A stretch of 64,000 bases of DNA from Chloroflexota bacterium. Lineage in GTDB: Bacteria; Chloroflexota; Dehalococcoidia; Lucifugimonadales; Lucifugimonadaceae. Below are positions 1 through 9,127 of the stretch, in pieces (within the stretch, counting starts at the first letter, position 1; each line of letters opens with the position of its first letter). Position numbers and translations under genes: made by a program. Location of the stretch: contig JAQCHZ010000003.1 in assembly GCA_027618835.1 (NCBI GenBank), positions 62,001 through 126,000 of the forward strand. Direction: 5' to 3'. The notes beneath the pieces were generated by a model that was given only the letters and a program-made list of their open reading frames with translations, made no database searches and was not told the DNA's origin.

Positions 1-281
1 TTTTGGAACAGAGCGAACGCTTCTTCCGACGATTTAGTGACTAAAACTACATCGGAATTAGCGTAGATTCTCTCAGCGATATCTGCTGTGTCTTTTGGTG
101 TTTTACTTAGTCCGTAAACAACTTCAGGAAAGCCGATTCTGGCACCGCGTGCATGGTCTATATTGGCGAAGTCAAGGTCGGAAATGGGTGCCGTTAGGCT
201 CAGTTCGGAGGTCGCTTGCTCAGCCGACATTTTTCCATCGGCTACGAGTTGTATTATTTCACTGATTTGAGATTTGTTCAT
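1..281 (-). CDS. larB: LarB-like nickel-pincer cofactor carboxylase, N-terminal part
   Basis: The gene starts at the ATG at 281-279 and runs off the left edge, so only about 93 N-terminal residues are visible. The reading MNKSQISEIIQLVADGKMS is followed by LDFANIDHARGARIGFPEVV and a YGLSKTPKDTADIAERI segment, the typical start of LarB. LarB carboxylates and hydrolyses nicotinate adenine dinucleotide in the first step of nickel-pincer-nucleotide synthesis, the cofactor of lactate racemase and relatives. The catalytic C-terminal PurE-like domain lies outside the window, so activity cannot be judged. It is divergent from dnaN. No strong ribosome binding site is visible before the ATG. Confidence 0.75.
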   Translation of the reverse strand, partial: MNKSQISEIIQLVADGKMSAEQATSELSLTAPISDLDFANIDHARGARIGFPEVVYGLSKTPKDTADIAERIYANSDVVLVTKSSEEAFALFQ

Positions 282-402
282 TGACGATCAAGCGGGTGCG
301 GAGAGCTGGCTAGTTACTTAAAGATGTGTCGGAATTTTACGTTACGCATCTTATCTGGGTACAGAGTTACATGAAATGGCTCACAAACCACTCCGTGCTA
401 AA

Positions 403-432
403 TTGACCAACCCTTGTGGTTGTACCTATACT
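403..432 (+). promoter_or_regulatory. Putative sigma-70-type promoter of dnaN
   Basis: A TTGACC box at 403-408 and a TATACT box at 427-432 are separated by 18 bases. Transcription would begin near 439, about 54 bases before the ATG at 493. This argues against the longer dnaN reading frame that opens at 376, upstream of the promoter. Confidence 0.6.
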
Positions 433-492
433 CCACCCCCTATATTGTGGAATTGTGCTTGCGCGCATTACGAGAGTGACAAGAGGATTAAC

Positions 493-1626
493 ATGCAGGT
501 AACTTGCCTTCGAGAAAATCTTAGCCGTGGATTAGCAAATGTCAGCCGGGCCGTAGCGTCCAGAGCTACGTTGCCTGTAACTCAAAACGTGCTTCTTGAA
601 GGCGATAACGGTCAACTAAAACTGACCGCGACGAATACCGAGATTTCCATTAGTACGTGGATCGGTGCGCAGATAGAAGGCGAGGGCAGAATCACTGTTC
701 CGGCTCGAATGCTGACCGACTTTGTGAACTCACTCCCTGGGCAGACAGTAAAAATCGATTTCCAAAATGATCCGGTTGGTGTAATTGTTACTTGCGACAA
801 GTTCAATGGCACCATAAACGGAATTTCTGCTGAAGAATTCCCTCCGATTCCTACTGTGGAGGGCGGGTCGTCGGTAACAATTCCTGCTGATACGTTCCGT
901 GGTGCGCTAGAACGAGTCGTATTCGCTGCAGCCACCGATGATTCTCGACCTGTACTCACTGGTGTGAATGTCGAACTAGCTGACGATTCGTTTACGTTAG
1001 CCGCCGCCGACGGATTCCGTCTTGCCGTTGAGACCGGAAAGCTAGGGGCTTCCGTTGAAACAGAAGTTGGCGTGATCGTTCCTGCTAAAACTCTGTCAGA
1101 GGTTGAACGATTGCTTGGCGATGGGTCTTCAAGCGTGGAGTTGTCTATCGATGCTAATGGACGATCTGCAAAATTCCGTCTTGATACCTCGGAGATAGTG
1201 ACTGCTCTCGTGCAGGGCACCTTCCCTGACTATGAGAAGCTAATTCCGACTAGCTATGGAACCAAAGCGACAGTTGATCTTTCAAGCATGGTTCAGGCAA
1301 CAAGGGCAGCATCGATTTTCGCCAGAGATGGAAGCGGGATCATCAGGGTCATCGTAAGTCCAGGTGAAGGCGACGGTGCGGGAGCTGTGAAGGTCATCTC
1401 GCGAGCAGAGGAAGTCGGTTCGAACGAGAACGAACTCGATGCAAAGGTAGAGGGTGAAGAAACCAAGGTTGCGTTCAACAGTAAGTTCTTGATGGACGTG
1501 CTGAATGTGTTGAATGGCGATGACGTTGATCTAGAAACAACCACTCCATCGAGTCCTGGAGTATTCAGATCTGAAAAGCACCCGGGCTACACACACGTCG
1601 TGATGCCAATGTTTGTTCAGTGGTAA
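493..1626 (+). CDS. dnaN: DNA polymerase III sliding clamp (beta subunit)
   Basis: A 377-residue beta clamp, the ring-shaped processivity factor of the replicase. It begins MQVTCLRENLSRGLANVSRA and ends VVMPMFVQW, the C-terminal pattern of DnaN. The three clamp folds are at roughly 1-120, 130-250 and 255-377, with the LTGVNVEL and AADGFRLAV segments of the second fold. The ATG at 493 was chosen because AAGAGGA lies just upstream at 481-487 and the family begins there; the frame is open back to 376 but that part is not clamp-like. dnaA and recF are not adjacent, so this is not an obvious oriC region. The downstream neighbour is an insertion sequence. Confidence 0.95.
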   Translation: MQVTCLRENLSRGLANVSRAVASRATLPVTQNVLLEGDNGQLKLTATNTEISISTWIGAQIEGEGRITVPARMLTDFVNSLPGQTVKIDFQNDPVGVIVTCDKFNGTINGISAEEFPPIPTVEGGSSVTIPADTFRGALERVVFAAATDDSRPVLTGVNVELADDSFTLAAADGFRLAVETGKLGASVETEVGVIVPAKTLSEVERLLGDGSSSVELSIDANGRSAKFRLDTSEIVTALVQGTFPDYEKLIPTSYGTKATVDLSSMVQATRAASIFARDGSGIIRVIVSPGEGDGAGAVKVISRAEEVGSNENELDAKVEGEETKVAFNSKFLMDVLNVLNGDDVDLETTTPSSPGVFRSEKHPGYTHVVMPMFVQW

Positions 1627-1765
1627 GCAGTTGTGCGCTGATTGACCTTGTATCTTCTACGTCAACGCTGCCTGAGTGGTGGTGTCGATGGGTGCGGCAG
1701 GCCGAATGACCTCTGGTCCTAAGAGGCCGTGGGGCAGCAGGGTCGTCGCACCTATTCCTGAATAA

Positions 1766-2806
<1,041 letters not shown>

Positions 2807-2884
2807 CAGCCAAGACAGTTGCTGCCCCCCTCAAACGTATCCGGTTGAAAGATCAGATAATGGACAAATTAAAGGGAGGCAGAA

Positions 2885-3037
2885 ATGCAAAGAAAAGGTC
2901 ATAGCCCGGAACAAGTACTCAATAAGCTCAGGCAAGTCGAAGTTGCCGTTGCGGGGGGCAAGAGTGTTGGGCAGGCAGTCCGAGAGATCGGTGTCACCGA
3001 CCACACTTATTATCGGGGGCGACGGTATCAGTCGTAA
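2885..3037 (+). pseudogene. IS3-family OrfA remnant
   Basis: A 50-codon frame begins MQRKGHSPEQVLNKLRQVE and continues to VREIGVTDHTYYRGRRYQS before TAA. This is the helix-turn-helix N-terminal part of IS3-family OrfA, in which the last motif is usually TYYRWR; here the tryptophan is glycine. Homology stops abruptly after about 48 residues and no OrfB catalytic region follows. GGGAGG lies six bases upstream of the ATG. It abuts the IS110 element, so the spot has taken more than one insertion. Non-functional as a transposase on its own. Confidence 0.75.
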
Positions 3038-3159
3038 CGATCTCGGTTTCCATGCTACGCTCCATGTGTTGGCAATTTGACGGCGCATGCAAGGCGTTCC
3101 TTGCCCGCATATTTTCCAGAATACCAACCCACAATTTGCGAGAGTGTCGGAGCAGATAG

Positions 3160-3957
3160 TTGACGATTAGTGCGATAGGAAAGATCGATTTCAACGCCGA
3201 TATCGGTGAGTCGTTTGCCGGATATGTACTCGGGCTCGACAGCGAAATCGTGAAGTACATCACCTCTGCGAATATTGCGACCGGTTTTCATGCGGGTGAC
3301 CCCGATTGGATGGCGAAAACGGTGAATCTTGCGATTGAGAACGGCGTTGGCATAGGCGCCCATCCGGCATATCCAGATCTCGCCGGGTTTGGTCGTCGCA
3401 ACATGGATCTCACGCCCAGTGAGGTTCAAAACGCCGTTACCTATCAGATAGGTGCACTCGCAGCTTTCACTCCAGATCGAAAGTTGCAACATGTGAAACC
3501 ACACGGAGCGCTGTACAACACCGCGGTACGTGATGAAGCAGTGGCAGGCGCGATAGTGGCCGCAATCAAGGCGTTCGATCCTGAATTAATTCACGTGGTG
3601 TTGGCAGGGTCTAAGTGGGAATCGATCGCTAGAGCACAGGGCGTACGAGTGGCGCGTGAGTGCTACGCAGATCGTGCTGTGACCGCCGACGGAACACTGG
3701 TTCCACGCTCGCAACCGGGCGCTGTCATTCATGACCCCAAACAAGTTGTGGAAAGGTCGCTCAAGCTTGCGACCGAAGGCAAAGTGACCGCGATTGACGG
3801 CACTGAAATCGACTTCTCAGCCGATTCGATATGTTTGCACGGCGACACCGCGGGGGCGGTCGAGTTAGCTGCTGCCGTAAGGGGTGCGCTCGAAACTGAA
3901 GGAGTGGAGATTACGTCGATGAGTAAGCTCATCGCTGGTATTGGTCAAACTCAGTAG
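3160..3957 (+). CDS. pxpA: 5-oxoprolinase subunit A (LamB/YcsF family)
   Basis: A 265-residue LamB/YcsF protein with a TIM-barrel-like fold, one of three subunits of the ATP-dependent bacterial 5-oxoprolinase, which opens 5-oxoproline to glutamate. Family motifs are FNADIGESF near the N-terminus, SANIATGFHAGDP, GIGAHPAYPDLAGFGRR, QHVKPHGALYN and CLHGDT near the C-terminus. The start is a TTG at 3160 because the conserved N-terminal strand begins right after it; no better start exists downstream. Its stop lies one base before the pxpB ATG, so the two are co-transcribed. Family length is about 250-260, so it is complete. Confidence 0.9.
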   Translation: MTISAIGKIDFNADIGESFAGYVLGLDSEIVKYITSANIATGFHAGDPDWMAKTVNLAIENGVGIGAHPAYPDLAGFGRRNMDLTPSEVQNAVTYQIGALAAFTPDRKLQHVKPHGALYNTAVRDEAVAGAIVAAIKAFDPELIHVVLAGSKWESIARAQGVRVARECYADRAVTADGTLVPRSQPGAVIHDPKQVVERSLKLATEGKVTAIDGTEIDFSADSICLHGDTAGAVELAAAVRGALETEGVEITSMSKLIAGIGQTQ

Positions 3958-3958
3958 G

Positions 3959-4657
3959 ATGGCACCGAGAGAAGATTCAGACACCACGTACCCACGGCTC
4001 GTTCCAGCCGGCGATTCGGCCATTGTCATCGAGCTAGGGTCTGAGATCGATCCGAATGTGAACGATCAGGTTTATAGCCTCTTGAAGACGGTCGAAGCAG
4101 CAGACATCGAAGCGGTTCGAGAACTTGTGCCGACCTATCGCTCTCTGTTGGTAAGTTACGACCCATTAGTGTCGAGATTTGCTGATATGAACGAGCGGTT
4201 AGCGGAGTTGGTCGAACGTTCCACGGCTGAGGTAAATCAGGAACCAGAGGAAGCTCGCATCGTCGAATTGCCAGTTGTTTATGGCGGTGATGATGGCCCA
4301 GATCTTGAGTCGCTTGCCGAGCACGTGAACTTATCTGTTCAAGAAGTAGTCGATATTCATTCGGGTATCGACTACCGCGTTTACATGATCGGATTCGCCG
4401 CAGGCTTTCCTTATCTGGGTGGGTTAGATCAAAGAATAGCGATGCCTCGACTAAAAACACCTCGCGTGAACGTTCCTGCCGGATCAGTTGGAATAGCTGA
4501 ATCTCAGACGGGGGTTTATCCGAACGCCAGCCCTGGCGGATGGCAATTGATCGGTAGGACGCTGGCACAGCTATTTGATGTGAGCAGCCCAGCGCCGTCG
4601 TTGATTACTCCCGGTTCTAAAGTGCGTTTCGTACCGGTGAAGTCTCATGACCAGTAA
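3959..4657 (+). CDS. pxpB: 5-oxoprolinase subunit B (KipI family)
   Basis: A 232-residue KipI-family protein. The N-terminal domain has RLVPAGDSAIVIELG at 12-26. The C-terminal cyclophilin-like domain shows YMIGFAAGFPYLGGLD, PRLKTPRVNVPAGSVGIA and YPNASPGGWQLIGRT, hallmark motifs of KipI/PxpB. In 5-oxoprolinase it acts with PxpC and PxpA. A TTG at 3941 would extend it by six residues, overlapping pxpA; the ATG at 3959 is preferred. The 3' end overlaps pxpC by 11 bases, indicating translational coupling. KipI-like domains also form part of the carboxyltransferase domain of urea carboxylase, which matters because biotin-enzyme genes follow. Confidence 0.88.
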   Translation: MAPREDSDTTYPRLVPAGDSAIVIELGSEIDPNVNDQVYSLLKTVEAADIEAVRELVPTYRSLLVSYDPLVSRFADMNERLAELVERSTAEVNQEPEEARIVELPVVYGGDDGPDLESLAEHVNLSVQEVVDIHSGIDYRVYMIGFAAGFPYLGGLDQRIAMPRLKTPRVNVPAGSVGIAESQTGVYPNASPGGWQLIGRTLAQLFDVSSPAPSLITPGSKVRFVPVKSHDQ

Positions 4658-5741
4658 CCTGCAACGAACCATACGAATCGTTCAGCCTGGGCCTATGACG
4701 CTGGTGCAGGATCGAGGTAGATTCGGATTCCAACAGCTTGGAGTGTCGGCATCGGGGGCTGTTGATATCGACGCTCTCGACACGGGGAATCTGCTCGTTG
4801 GAAACAACCCGAATGCTGCCTGCCTTGAAGTGATGCTAGGCGGACTGGAGCTTGAGTTTTCAGGTTCCTCGGTTATTTCAGTCACTGGCGCCGAATCTGA
4901 TGTAACCATCGACGGTGTGCCGATTTCACTGGGCATTTCGTACTTTTTGCATTCAGATGCCCGGCTTGAACTTGGTATAGCAACTGGCGGTCTGCGAACG
5001 TACATCGCAGTTGCGGGTGGCATCGATGTTGCGCAAACCCTAGGCTCACGATCAACCCACATTGCCTCAAAAATTGGCGGGGTCGATGGACGTTCGTTGG
5101 TCGTGGGAGATGTGTTGAACATTGGTGAATCAGGCCGCGCTGCCGCCTCAGGATTACAGCTCGCAGGTGAGTCAACGAGTTCATCCGATGGAAATATTAA
5201 CGTTCGTATCGTGCTCGGTCCGCAGGATGATGAATTCTCGGACGCCGGCATTGCATCGCTCTTGAACTCCATCTACGTTGTTTCAGACCAATCTAATCGT
5301 CAGGGTCTGCGACTCGATGGGCCGGTGATCGAATCGAAGTCCGGTCGTTACGACATTGTTTCCGACGCGGTAGTAAACGGTTCGATCCAAGTACCAGGCG
5401 ATGGAAAACCCATCATCCTTCTTGCTGATCGCCAGACGACCGGTGGTTACGCCAAGATCGCCACAGTTGCGACCGTGGATTTACCTCAGCTTGGGCAAGC
5501 GGCTCCAGGTACTAGCATAACTTTTACCGCGATTACGGTCGAAGAATCTCAAGAGTTACTTGCTGCGAGAAGTGAACGATACACACCAAAAAATCTTGCC
5601 AGTATTGTCGACCAAATATCGCTTAAGGTGGACGGTGAAGACGTTACGGTAGGCGTGGCCGAGAACGGTGCGAGTGCATTAGCTGAGGTTGATGGCAACA
5701 CGTACCCGATTTCGGTCGATGAATATACCCCCGCTGAGTAG
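4647..5741 (+). CDS. pxpC: 5-oxoprolinase subunit C (KipA family) with unusual C-terminal tail
   Basis: A 364-residue KipA/PxpC protein. Visible motifs are VQPGPMTLVQDRGRFGFQ near the start, GVSASGAVDIDALDTGNLLV, TGGLRTYIAVAGGIDV, SNRQGLRLDG and LADRQTTGGYAKIATV. The family usually ends around 310-330 residues. Here about 40 further residues follow, including SLKVDGEDVTVGVAENG and VDGNTYPISVDEY. This tail resembles the N-terminal segment of the biotin carrier protein encoded two genes downstream (KITIAGQTYDVEVGD and VDGTTYVVEVPD). It may be a biotin-carrier association module. It is coupled to pxpB by overlap. The catalytic partner role is inferred from family; the tail's function is inference. 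Confidence 0.88.
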   Translation: MTSNLQRTIRIVQPGPMTLVQDRGRFGFQQLGVSASGAVDIDALDTGNLLVGNNPNAACLEVMLGGLELEFSGSSVISVTGAESDVTIDGVPISLGISYFLHSDARLELGIATGGLRTYIAVAGGIDVAQTLGSRSTHIASKIGGVDGRSLVVGDVLNIGESGRAAASGLQLAGESTSSSDGNINVRIVLGPQDDEFSDAGIASLLNSIYVVSDQSNRQGLRLDGPVIESKSGRYDIVSDAVVNGSIQVPGDGKPIILLADRQTTGGYAKIATVATVDLPQLGQAAPGTSITFTAITVEESQELLAARSERYTPKNLASIVDQISLKVDGEDVTVGVAENGASALAEVDGNTYPISVDEYTPAE

Positions 5742-5801
5742 GGAGTCTTTGTTAGAATCAGCCATCGTATTTTTCGATGATGACCGTATTCGCACCAGTT
5801 T

Positions 5802-6209
5802 GTGAGCGGTTTAGGGAGCATTAACACGTTCGATCAAGATCTGCTAAACGACGGGTTGACGCTGAGTCTTATTGGCATGGGCATTGTGTTTGCCGTGCTT
5901 GCGATTCTCGCACTGTCGATTAAAGGCATCAGTCTGCTCGATAGACAGCCGACCCCAAAGGCTACAGTTACTGCAGCTGAATCGGCGGTTCCAACAACTG
6001 TGACTGTTCCTGCTTCGGCCTCTGACGGCAAAATCACAGGTCAGCAAGTTGCAGCTATCGCTGTAGCACTCGCTTTATCTGAGCCAAAAAAATATTCGAT
6101 AGGTCCGGCTATATCCAGAGCTGGCAGCACTGCTGGATCATGGTTGCAAAGCGGAAGAATGCGGGTACTTGGATCCGGTTCATCCGGCGCTCGGGAGAGG
6201 CGCAATTAG
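5802..6209 (+). CDS. Sodium-pump decarboxylase gamma-subunit-like membrane protein
   Basis: A 135-residue protein with one membrane segment near residues 15-42 (LTLSLIGMGIVFAVLAILAL), then a charged turn, an Ala/Thr/Val/Pro-rich stretch and a basic C-terminus. This layout matches OadG/MmdD-type subunits, which anchor the peripheral carboxyltransferase to the membrane beta subunit of sodium-translocating decarboxylases. A GTG at 5802 is the likely start. Its TAG stop overlaps the GTG start of the biotin carrier by one base. Sequence conservation in this family is low, so the call leans on topology and neighbours. Confidence 0.7.
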   Translation: MSGLGSINTFDQDLLNDGLTLSLIGMGIVFAVLAILALSIKGISLLDRQPTPKATVTAAESAVPTTVTVPASASDGKITGQQVAAIAVALALSEPKKYSIGPAISRAGSTAGSWLQSGRMRVLGSGSSGARERRN

Positions 6210-6658
6210 TGGCTACTAAGAATTACAAAATTACGATTGCAGGCCAGACGTACGACGTCGAGGTTGGCGACATTTCAACGTCTCCAGTGGAAGTATCGGT
6301 CGACGGTACTACCTATGTGGTCGAAGTTCCCGATTCGGCAACGCCGATTGCTCCCGCCACCCCTTCTATCAGTGCGCCAAAAACGGTAACTCCCGCTCCG
6401 CAAGCTATCTCTCGACCGGCTGTTCCCACATCTGGTGGAGACGGAGTTGTTCGTTCGCCGATGCCCGGCAAGATCATCAGCGTAAGCGTCGCTGTTGGAG
6501 ATGCTGTTACTAAGGGTCAGCCAATCATGATCCTTGAATCTATGAAAATGGAAAACACGATTGCTTCACCAATAGACGGTACCGTTTCGGCTGTATTGGT
6601 CGCTGCGGGTGACGCAGTTCAGCACGGTCAGACACTGGCCGAGATCGCACAGGCTTAG
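6209..6658 (+). CDS. Biotin carrier subunit of a decarboxylase/carboxylase
   Basis: A 149-residue biotinyl-lipoyl protein. Residues 1-45 form an association segment (KITIAGQTYDVEVGD). Residues 48-75 are a Pro/Ala-rich hinge. The C-terminal biotinyl domain carries the attachment motif ILESMKMENTI, where the lysine between two methionines is biotinylated. The frame is open upstream, but the start is set at the GTG at 6209: GGGAGAGG sits at 6193-6200 and the protein then begins MATKNYKITI as in MmdC/GcdC-type carriers. It overlaps the preceding stop (TAGTG). The carrier shuttles carboxyl groups between a carboxyltransferase and the membrane beta subunit; no carboxyltransferase of the usual AccD/OadA type is encoded nearby. 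Confidence 0.88.
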   Translation: MATKNYKITIAGQTYDVEVGDISTSPVEVSVDGTTYVVEVPDSATPIAPATPSISAPKTVTPAPQAISRPAVPTSGGDGVVRSPMPGKIISVSVAVGDAVTKGQPIMILESMKMENTIASPIDGTVSAVLVAAGDAVQHGQTLAEIAQA

Positions 6659-6663
6659 TCTCT

Positions 6664-7860
6664 ATGTCGACGGAGTTCGCTGCACTCTGGGAAGGCTTCA
6701 CGGCGATAGGCGAAGAACCTCGCATGATCATCATGTGGGCGATCGCAGGTGCGCTGCTGTACGTTGGTATCGCCAAGAAAAAAGAACCTTTATTGCTGGT
6801 TCCGATTTCGATGGGAATTTTGTTCGCTAATCTTCCGCTTGGCGAATTCATTCGCGAAGGCGGCAACGGCGAACCTGCAGGGCTTCTCAAAACGTTCCAG
6901 AGCGTTGGTATGGAAACCGATATCTTCCCGTTGTTGATCTTCCTTGGTGTAGGTGCTGCTACTGACTTCAGCCCGATGCTATCGAATCCGAAAACGCTGT
7001 TGCTTGGGGCAGGTGCTCAGGCGGGTGTTTTCGTAGCGCTTCTAGGAGCATTGCTACTAGGAATGACTGATTACTTCGAGTTCGGGCTTCTAGAAGCGTC
7101 ATCGATCGGAATCATCGGTGGTGCTGATGGTCCGACAACTATTTTTATCGCCACTCGAATGCGTGAACTAGGTGAATCGCTGCCGAACGTTGATGTACGA
7201 GATATAGTCGGGGCCACGGCGGTTGCAGCTTATTCGTACATGGCTCTAGTTCCGATAATTCAGCCGCCAATTATCAAGCTGCTTACCACTAAGAAAGAAC
7301 GCCTAATTCGAATGGAATACTCGGCAACGCCGGTTTCCAAGCGAACTCAGGTTTTGTTCCCCGTTCTGACAACGATCATGATCAGTGTTTTGGTGCCTTC
7401 GGCTTCGCCGCTAATCGGAATGCTCATGCTCGGTAACCTCATCAAGGTTTCGGGCGTGGTGCCTCGACTCGCCGACGTTACTGAAAATTCGTTGATGAAC
7501 GTGGTGATCATTCTGCTGGGACTAGCGGTGGGATCGACAATGCCCGCACACATCTTCTTACAGCCGGAAACGATCGGTATATTCCTACTTGGTCTGTTCG
7601 CATTCATTACTGCAACCGTCGCCGGAATTCTGCTTGCCAAGTTGATGAACCTTGTAAGCAAGGATCAGATTAATCCGATGATTGGTGCAGCCGGAGTTTC
7701 GGCGGTTCCGATGGCGGCGAGAGTTGTGCAAGATATGGGTCAAAAAGAAGACCCAGAGAACTTCTTGTTGATGCACGCAATGGGTCCTAACGTTGCCGGC
7801 GTAATCGGAACGGCCACCGTCGCCGGTGTTCTGCTCGCTGTTGTTGAGACGATGCTTTAG
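6664..7860 (+). CDS. Sodium-translocating decarboxylase beta subunit
   Basis: A 398-residue integral membrane protein of the OadB/GcdB/MmdB family. It decarboxylates carboxybiotin and couples this to export of sodium ions. Diagnostic motifs are FPLLIFLGVGAATDF, GIIGGADGPTTIFIATRM with the essential aspartate, GNLIKVSGVVPRL and NPMIGAAGVSAVPMAARVVQ near the C-terminus. About ten membrane spans are apparent. Family length is 375-430, so it is full length. It starts six bases after the biotin-carrier stop. The substrate cannot be told from this subunit; oxaloacetate, methylmalonyl-CoA and glutaconyl-CoA pumps share it. Confidence 0.92.
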   Translation: MSTEFAALWEGFTAIGEEPRMIIMWAIAGALLYVGIAKKKEPLLLVPISMGILFANLPLGEFIREGGNGEPAGLLKTFQSVGMETDIFPLLIFLGVGAATDFSPMLSNPKTLLLGAGAQAGVFVALLGALLLGMTDYFEFGLLEASSIGIIGGADGPTTIFIATRMRELGESLPNVDVRDIVGATAVAAYSYMALVPIIQPPIIKLLTTKKERLIRMEYSATPVSKRTQVLFPVLTTIMISVLVPSASPLIGMLMLGNLIKVSGVVPRLADVTENSLMNVVIILLGLAVGSTMPAHIFLQPETIGIFLLGLFAFITATVAGILLAKLMNLVSKDQINPMIGAAGVSAVPMAARVVQDMGQKEDPENFLLMHAMGPNVAGVIGTATVAGVLLAVVETML

Positions 7861-8035
7861 GCGTTTGCTTTGACGATGATGCGAACGTAGCTTCATGCTG
7901 AATTTCAGCTCGTAACGCTGCTTCTTCTGTTGCGTTCCCGCGATAGTGATGCGAATATCCGCGTCATATATGAACAACACCCGTCTGTTCAGGTGTTCAA
8001 GTTTGCCGTCATCTACTGTTTGGAGATTCCGAAAC

Positions 8036-8938
8036 ATGCCAGATCGCTCAATGAAGGGTGTATACCCAATCCTCTCTGCCCCGATTAACGAAAAGGGTCA
8101 GCTAGTGATGGACGACCTCGAAAATCAGGTCGAATGGATGATTGGCAAAGGCGTTCACGGTCTTGGAATTGCGGTTGCCACTGAGATCTACAAGTTCACT
8201 GAAGCAGAGCGTGACCTCATTCTCAGTACGGTAGTTCGAGTAGCGAACGGTCGAGTCAAGGTTGTGATGAATACTGGTGGCGAGGGCACAGACGTAGCCA
8301 TCGCATACTCAAAACGTGCGGAAGAACTAGGTGCCGATGCACTGATGATTCGGCCTACTTCGTTCATTCCTGTCGCAGCTTCGGAAAATATCGAATACTT
8401 CGGCAAAATCGCTGAATCGGTTTCGCTTCCTATCTTCCTACAGGATCAGAACACTGCTCCAGTACCGCCAGCGATGGCAGTGGCATGTGCCAAGCGCCAC
8501 GAGAATCTTTGCTACATCAAAGTCGAAACTCCTCCGACGATCCCAAGAATGGGTGAGACGCAAAAACTGGCCGAGGGAACTGGTCTGGTTCTGTTCGGTG
8601 GTGCAGGGGGGGCGTTCGCAGTTGAAGAGTTCAAACGAGGCTCGGTCGGAACCATGCCAGGCTCGACCTTGCCCGATATGTTCGTTCGCGTTTGGGATGC
8701 TTTCCAAGCTGGCGATGAAGACACAGCGAACGCCGAAATGCGACGACACGCTGCATTGTTTGGAATGCTGGCTCAGGGCCAAGGGTTCGCCAACTGGATT
8801 TACAAGCACATCATGGTTCGACGTGGAGTATTTTCACCGGGATCTGATTTCGCTCGCCACCCAGGGCTGAAACCTGACACCGAGCATTTCAAGGAAATCG
8901 ATAGCCTGCTCGAAAGCCACGATCTCATCGGTAAATAA
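8036..8938 (+). CDS. DHDPS/N-acetylneuraminate-lyase family enzyme (paralog 1)
   Basis: A 300-residue class I aldolase/dehydratase barrel. The Schiff-base lysine is in CYIKVETPP. The usual YN active-site motif is replaced by FLQDQN, and the GTTGE loop by AVATEIYKF, so it is neither classical DapA nor NanA. It begins MPDRSMKGVYPIL, matching the start MPDRSFSGVFPIL of its paralog at 62403-63296; this sets the start at 8036 although the frame is open from 7946. The C-terminal part (MLAQGQGFANWIYKHIMVRRGVF) also parallels the paralog. A sugar-acid or hydroxy-oxo-acid lyase is plausible; the substrate is unknown. Confidence 0.82.
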   Translation: MPDRSMKGVYPILSAPINEKGQLVMDDLENQVEWMIGKGVHGLGIAVATEIYKFTEAERDLILSTVVRVANGRVKVVMNTGGEGTDVAIAYSKRAEELGADALMIRPTSFIPVAASENIEYFGKIAESVSLPIFLQDQNTAPVPPAMAVACAKRHENLCYIKVETPPTIPRMGETQKLAEGTGLVLFGGAGGAFAVEEFKRGSVGTMPGSTLPDMFVRVWDAFQAGDEDTANAEMRRHAALFGMLAQGQGFANWIYKHIMVRRGVFSPGSDFARHPGLKPDTEHFKEIDSLLESHDLIGK

Positions 8939-9127
8939 TTCTGGTTGATCGATCTGTTGCACGTCCGCTGGGCGCGGATAGAATCGAATCCTCTACAGAT
9001 TAGTTTGCAAAGAAGACAAAGTGCCTGAATTCGAGTCTGAACCCTCCGACTGCCCCTCCGACTGTCGCCGCCGCTTAGGCGATCTATCGGTAAATCTGAC
9101 CATGCCTAGTTTCGGAGTGGCGGACTA

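Noticed and set aside
376-492. N-terminal extension of DnaN from an upstream ATG
   Set aside because: The residues do not match the clamp family, a promoter lies inside the stretch and a good ribosome binding site precedes the ATG at 493.
612-1220. Long minus-strand frame opposite dnaN
   Set aside because: It mirrors the codon structure of dnaN and is Ser/Thr-rich low-complexity sequence without any family motif.
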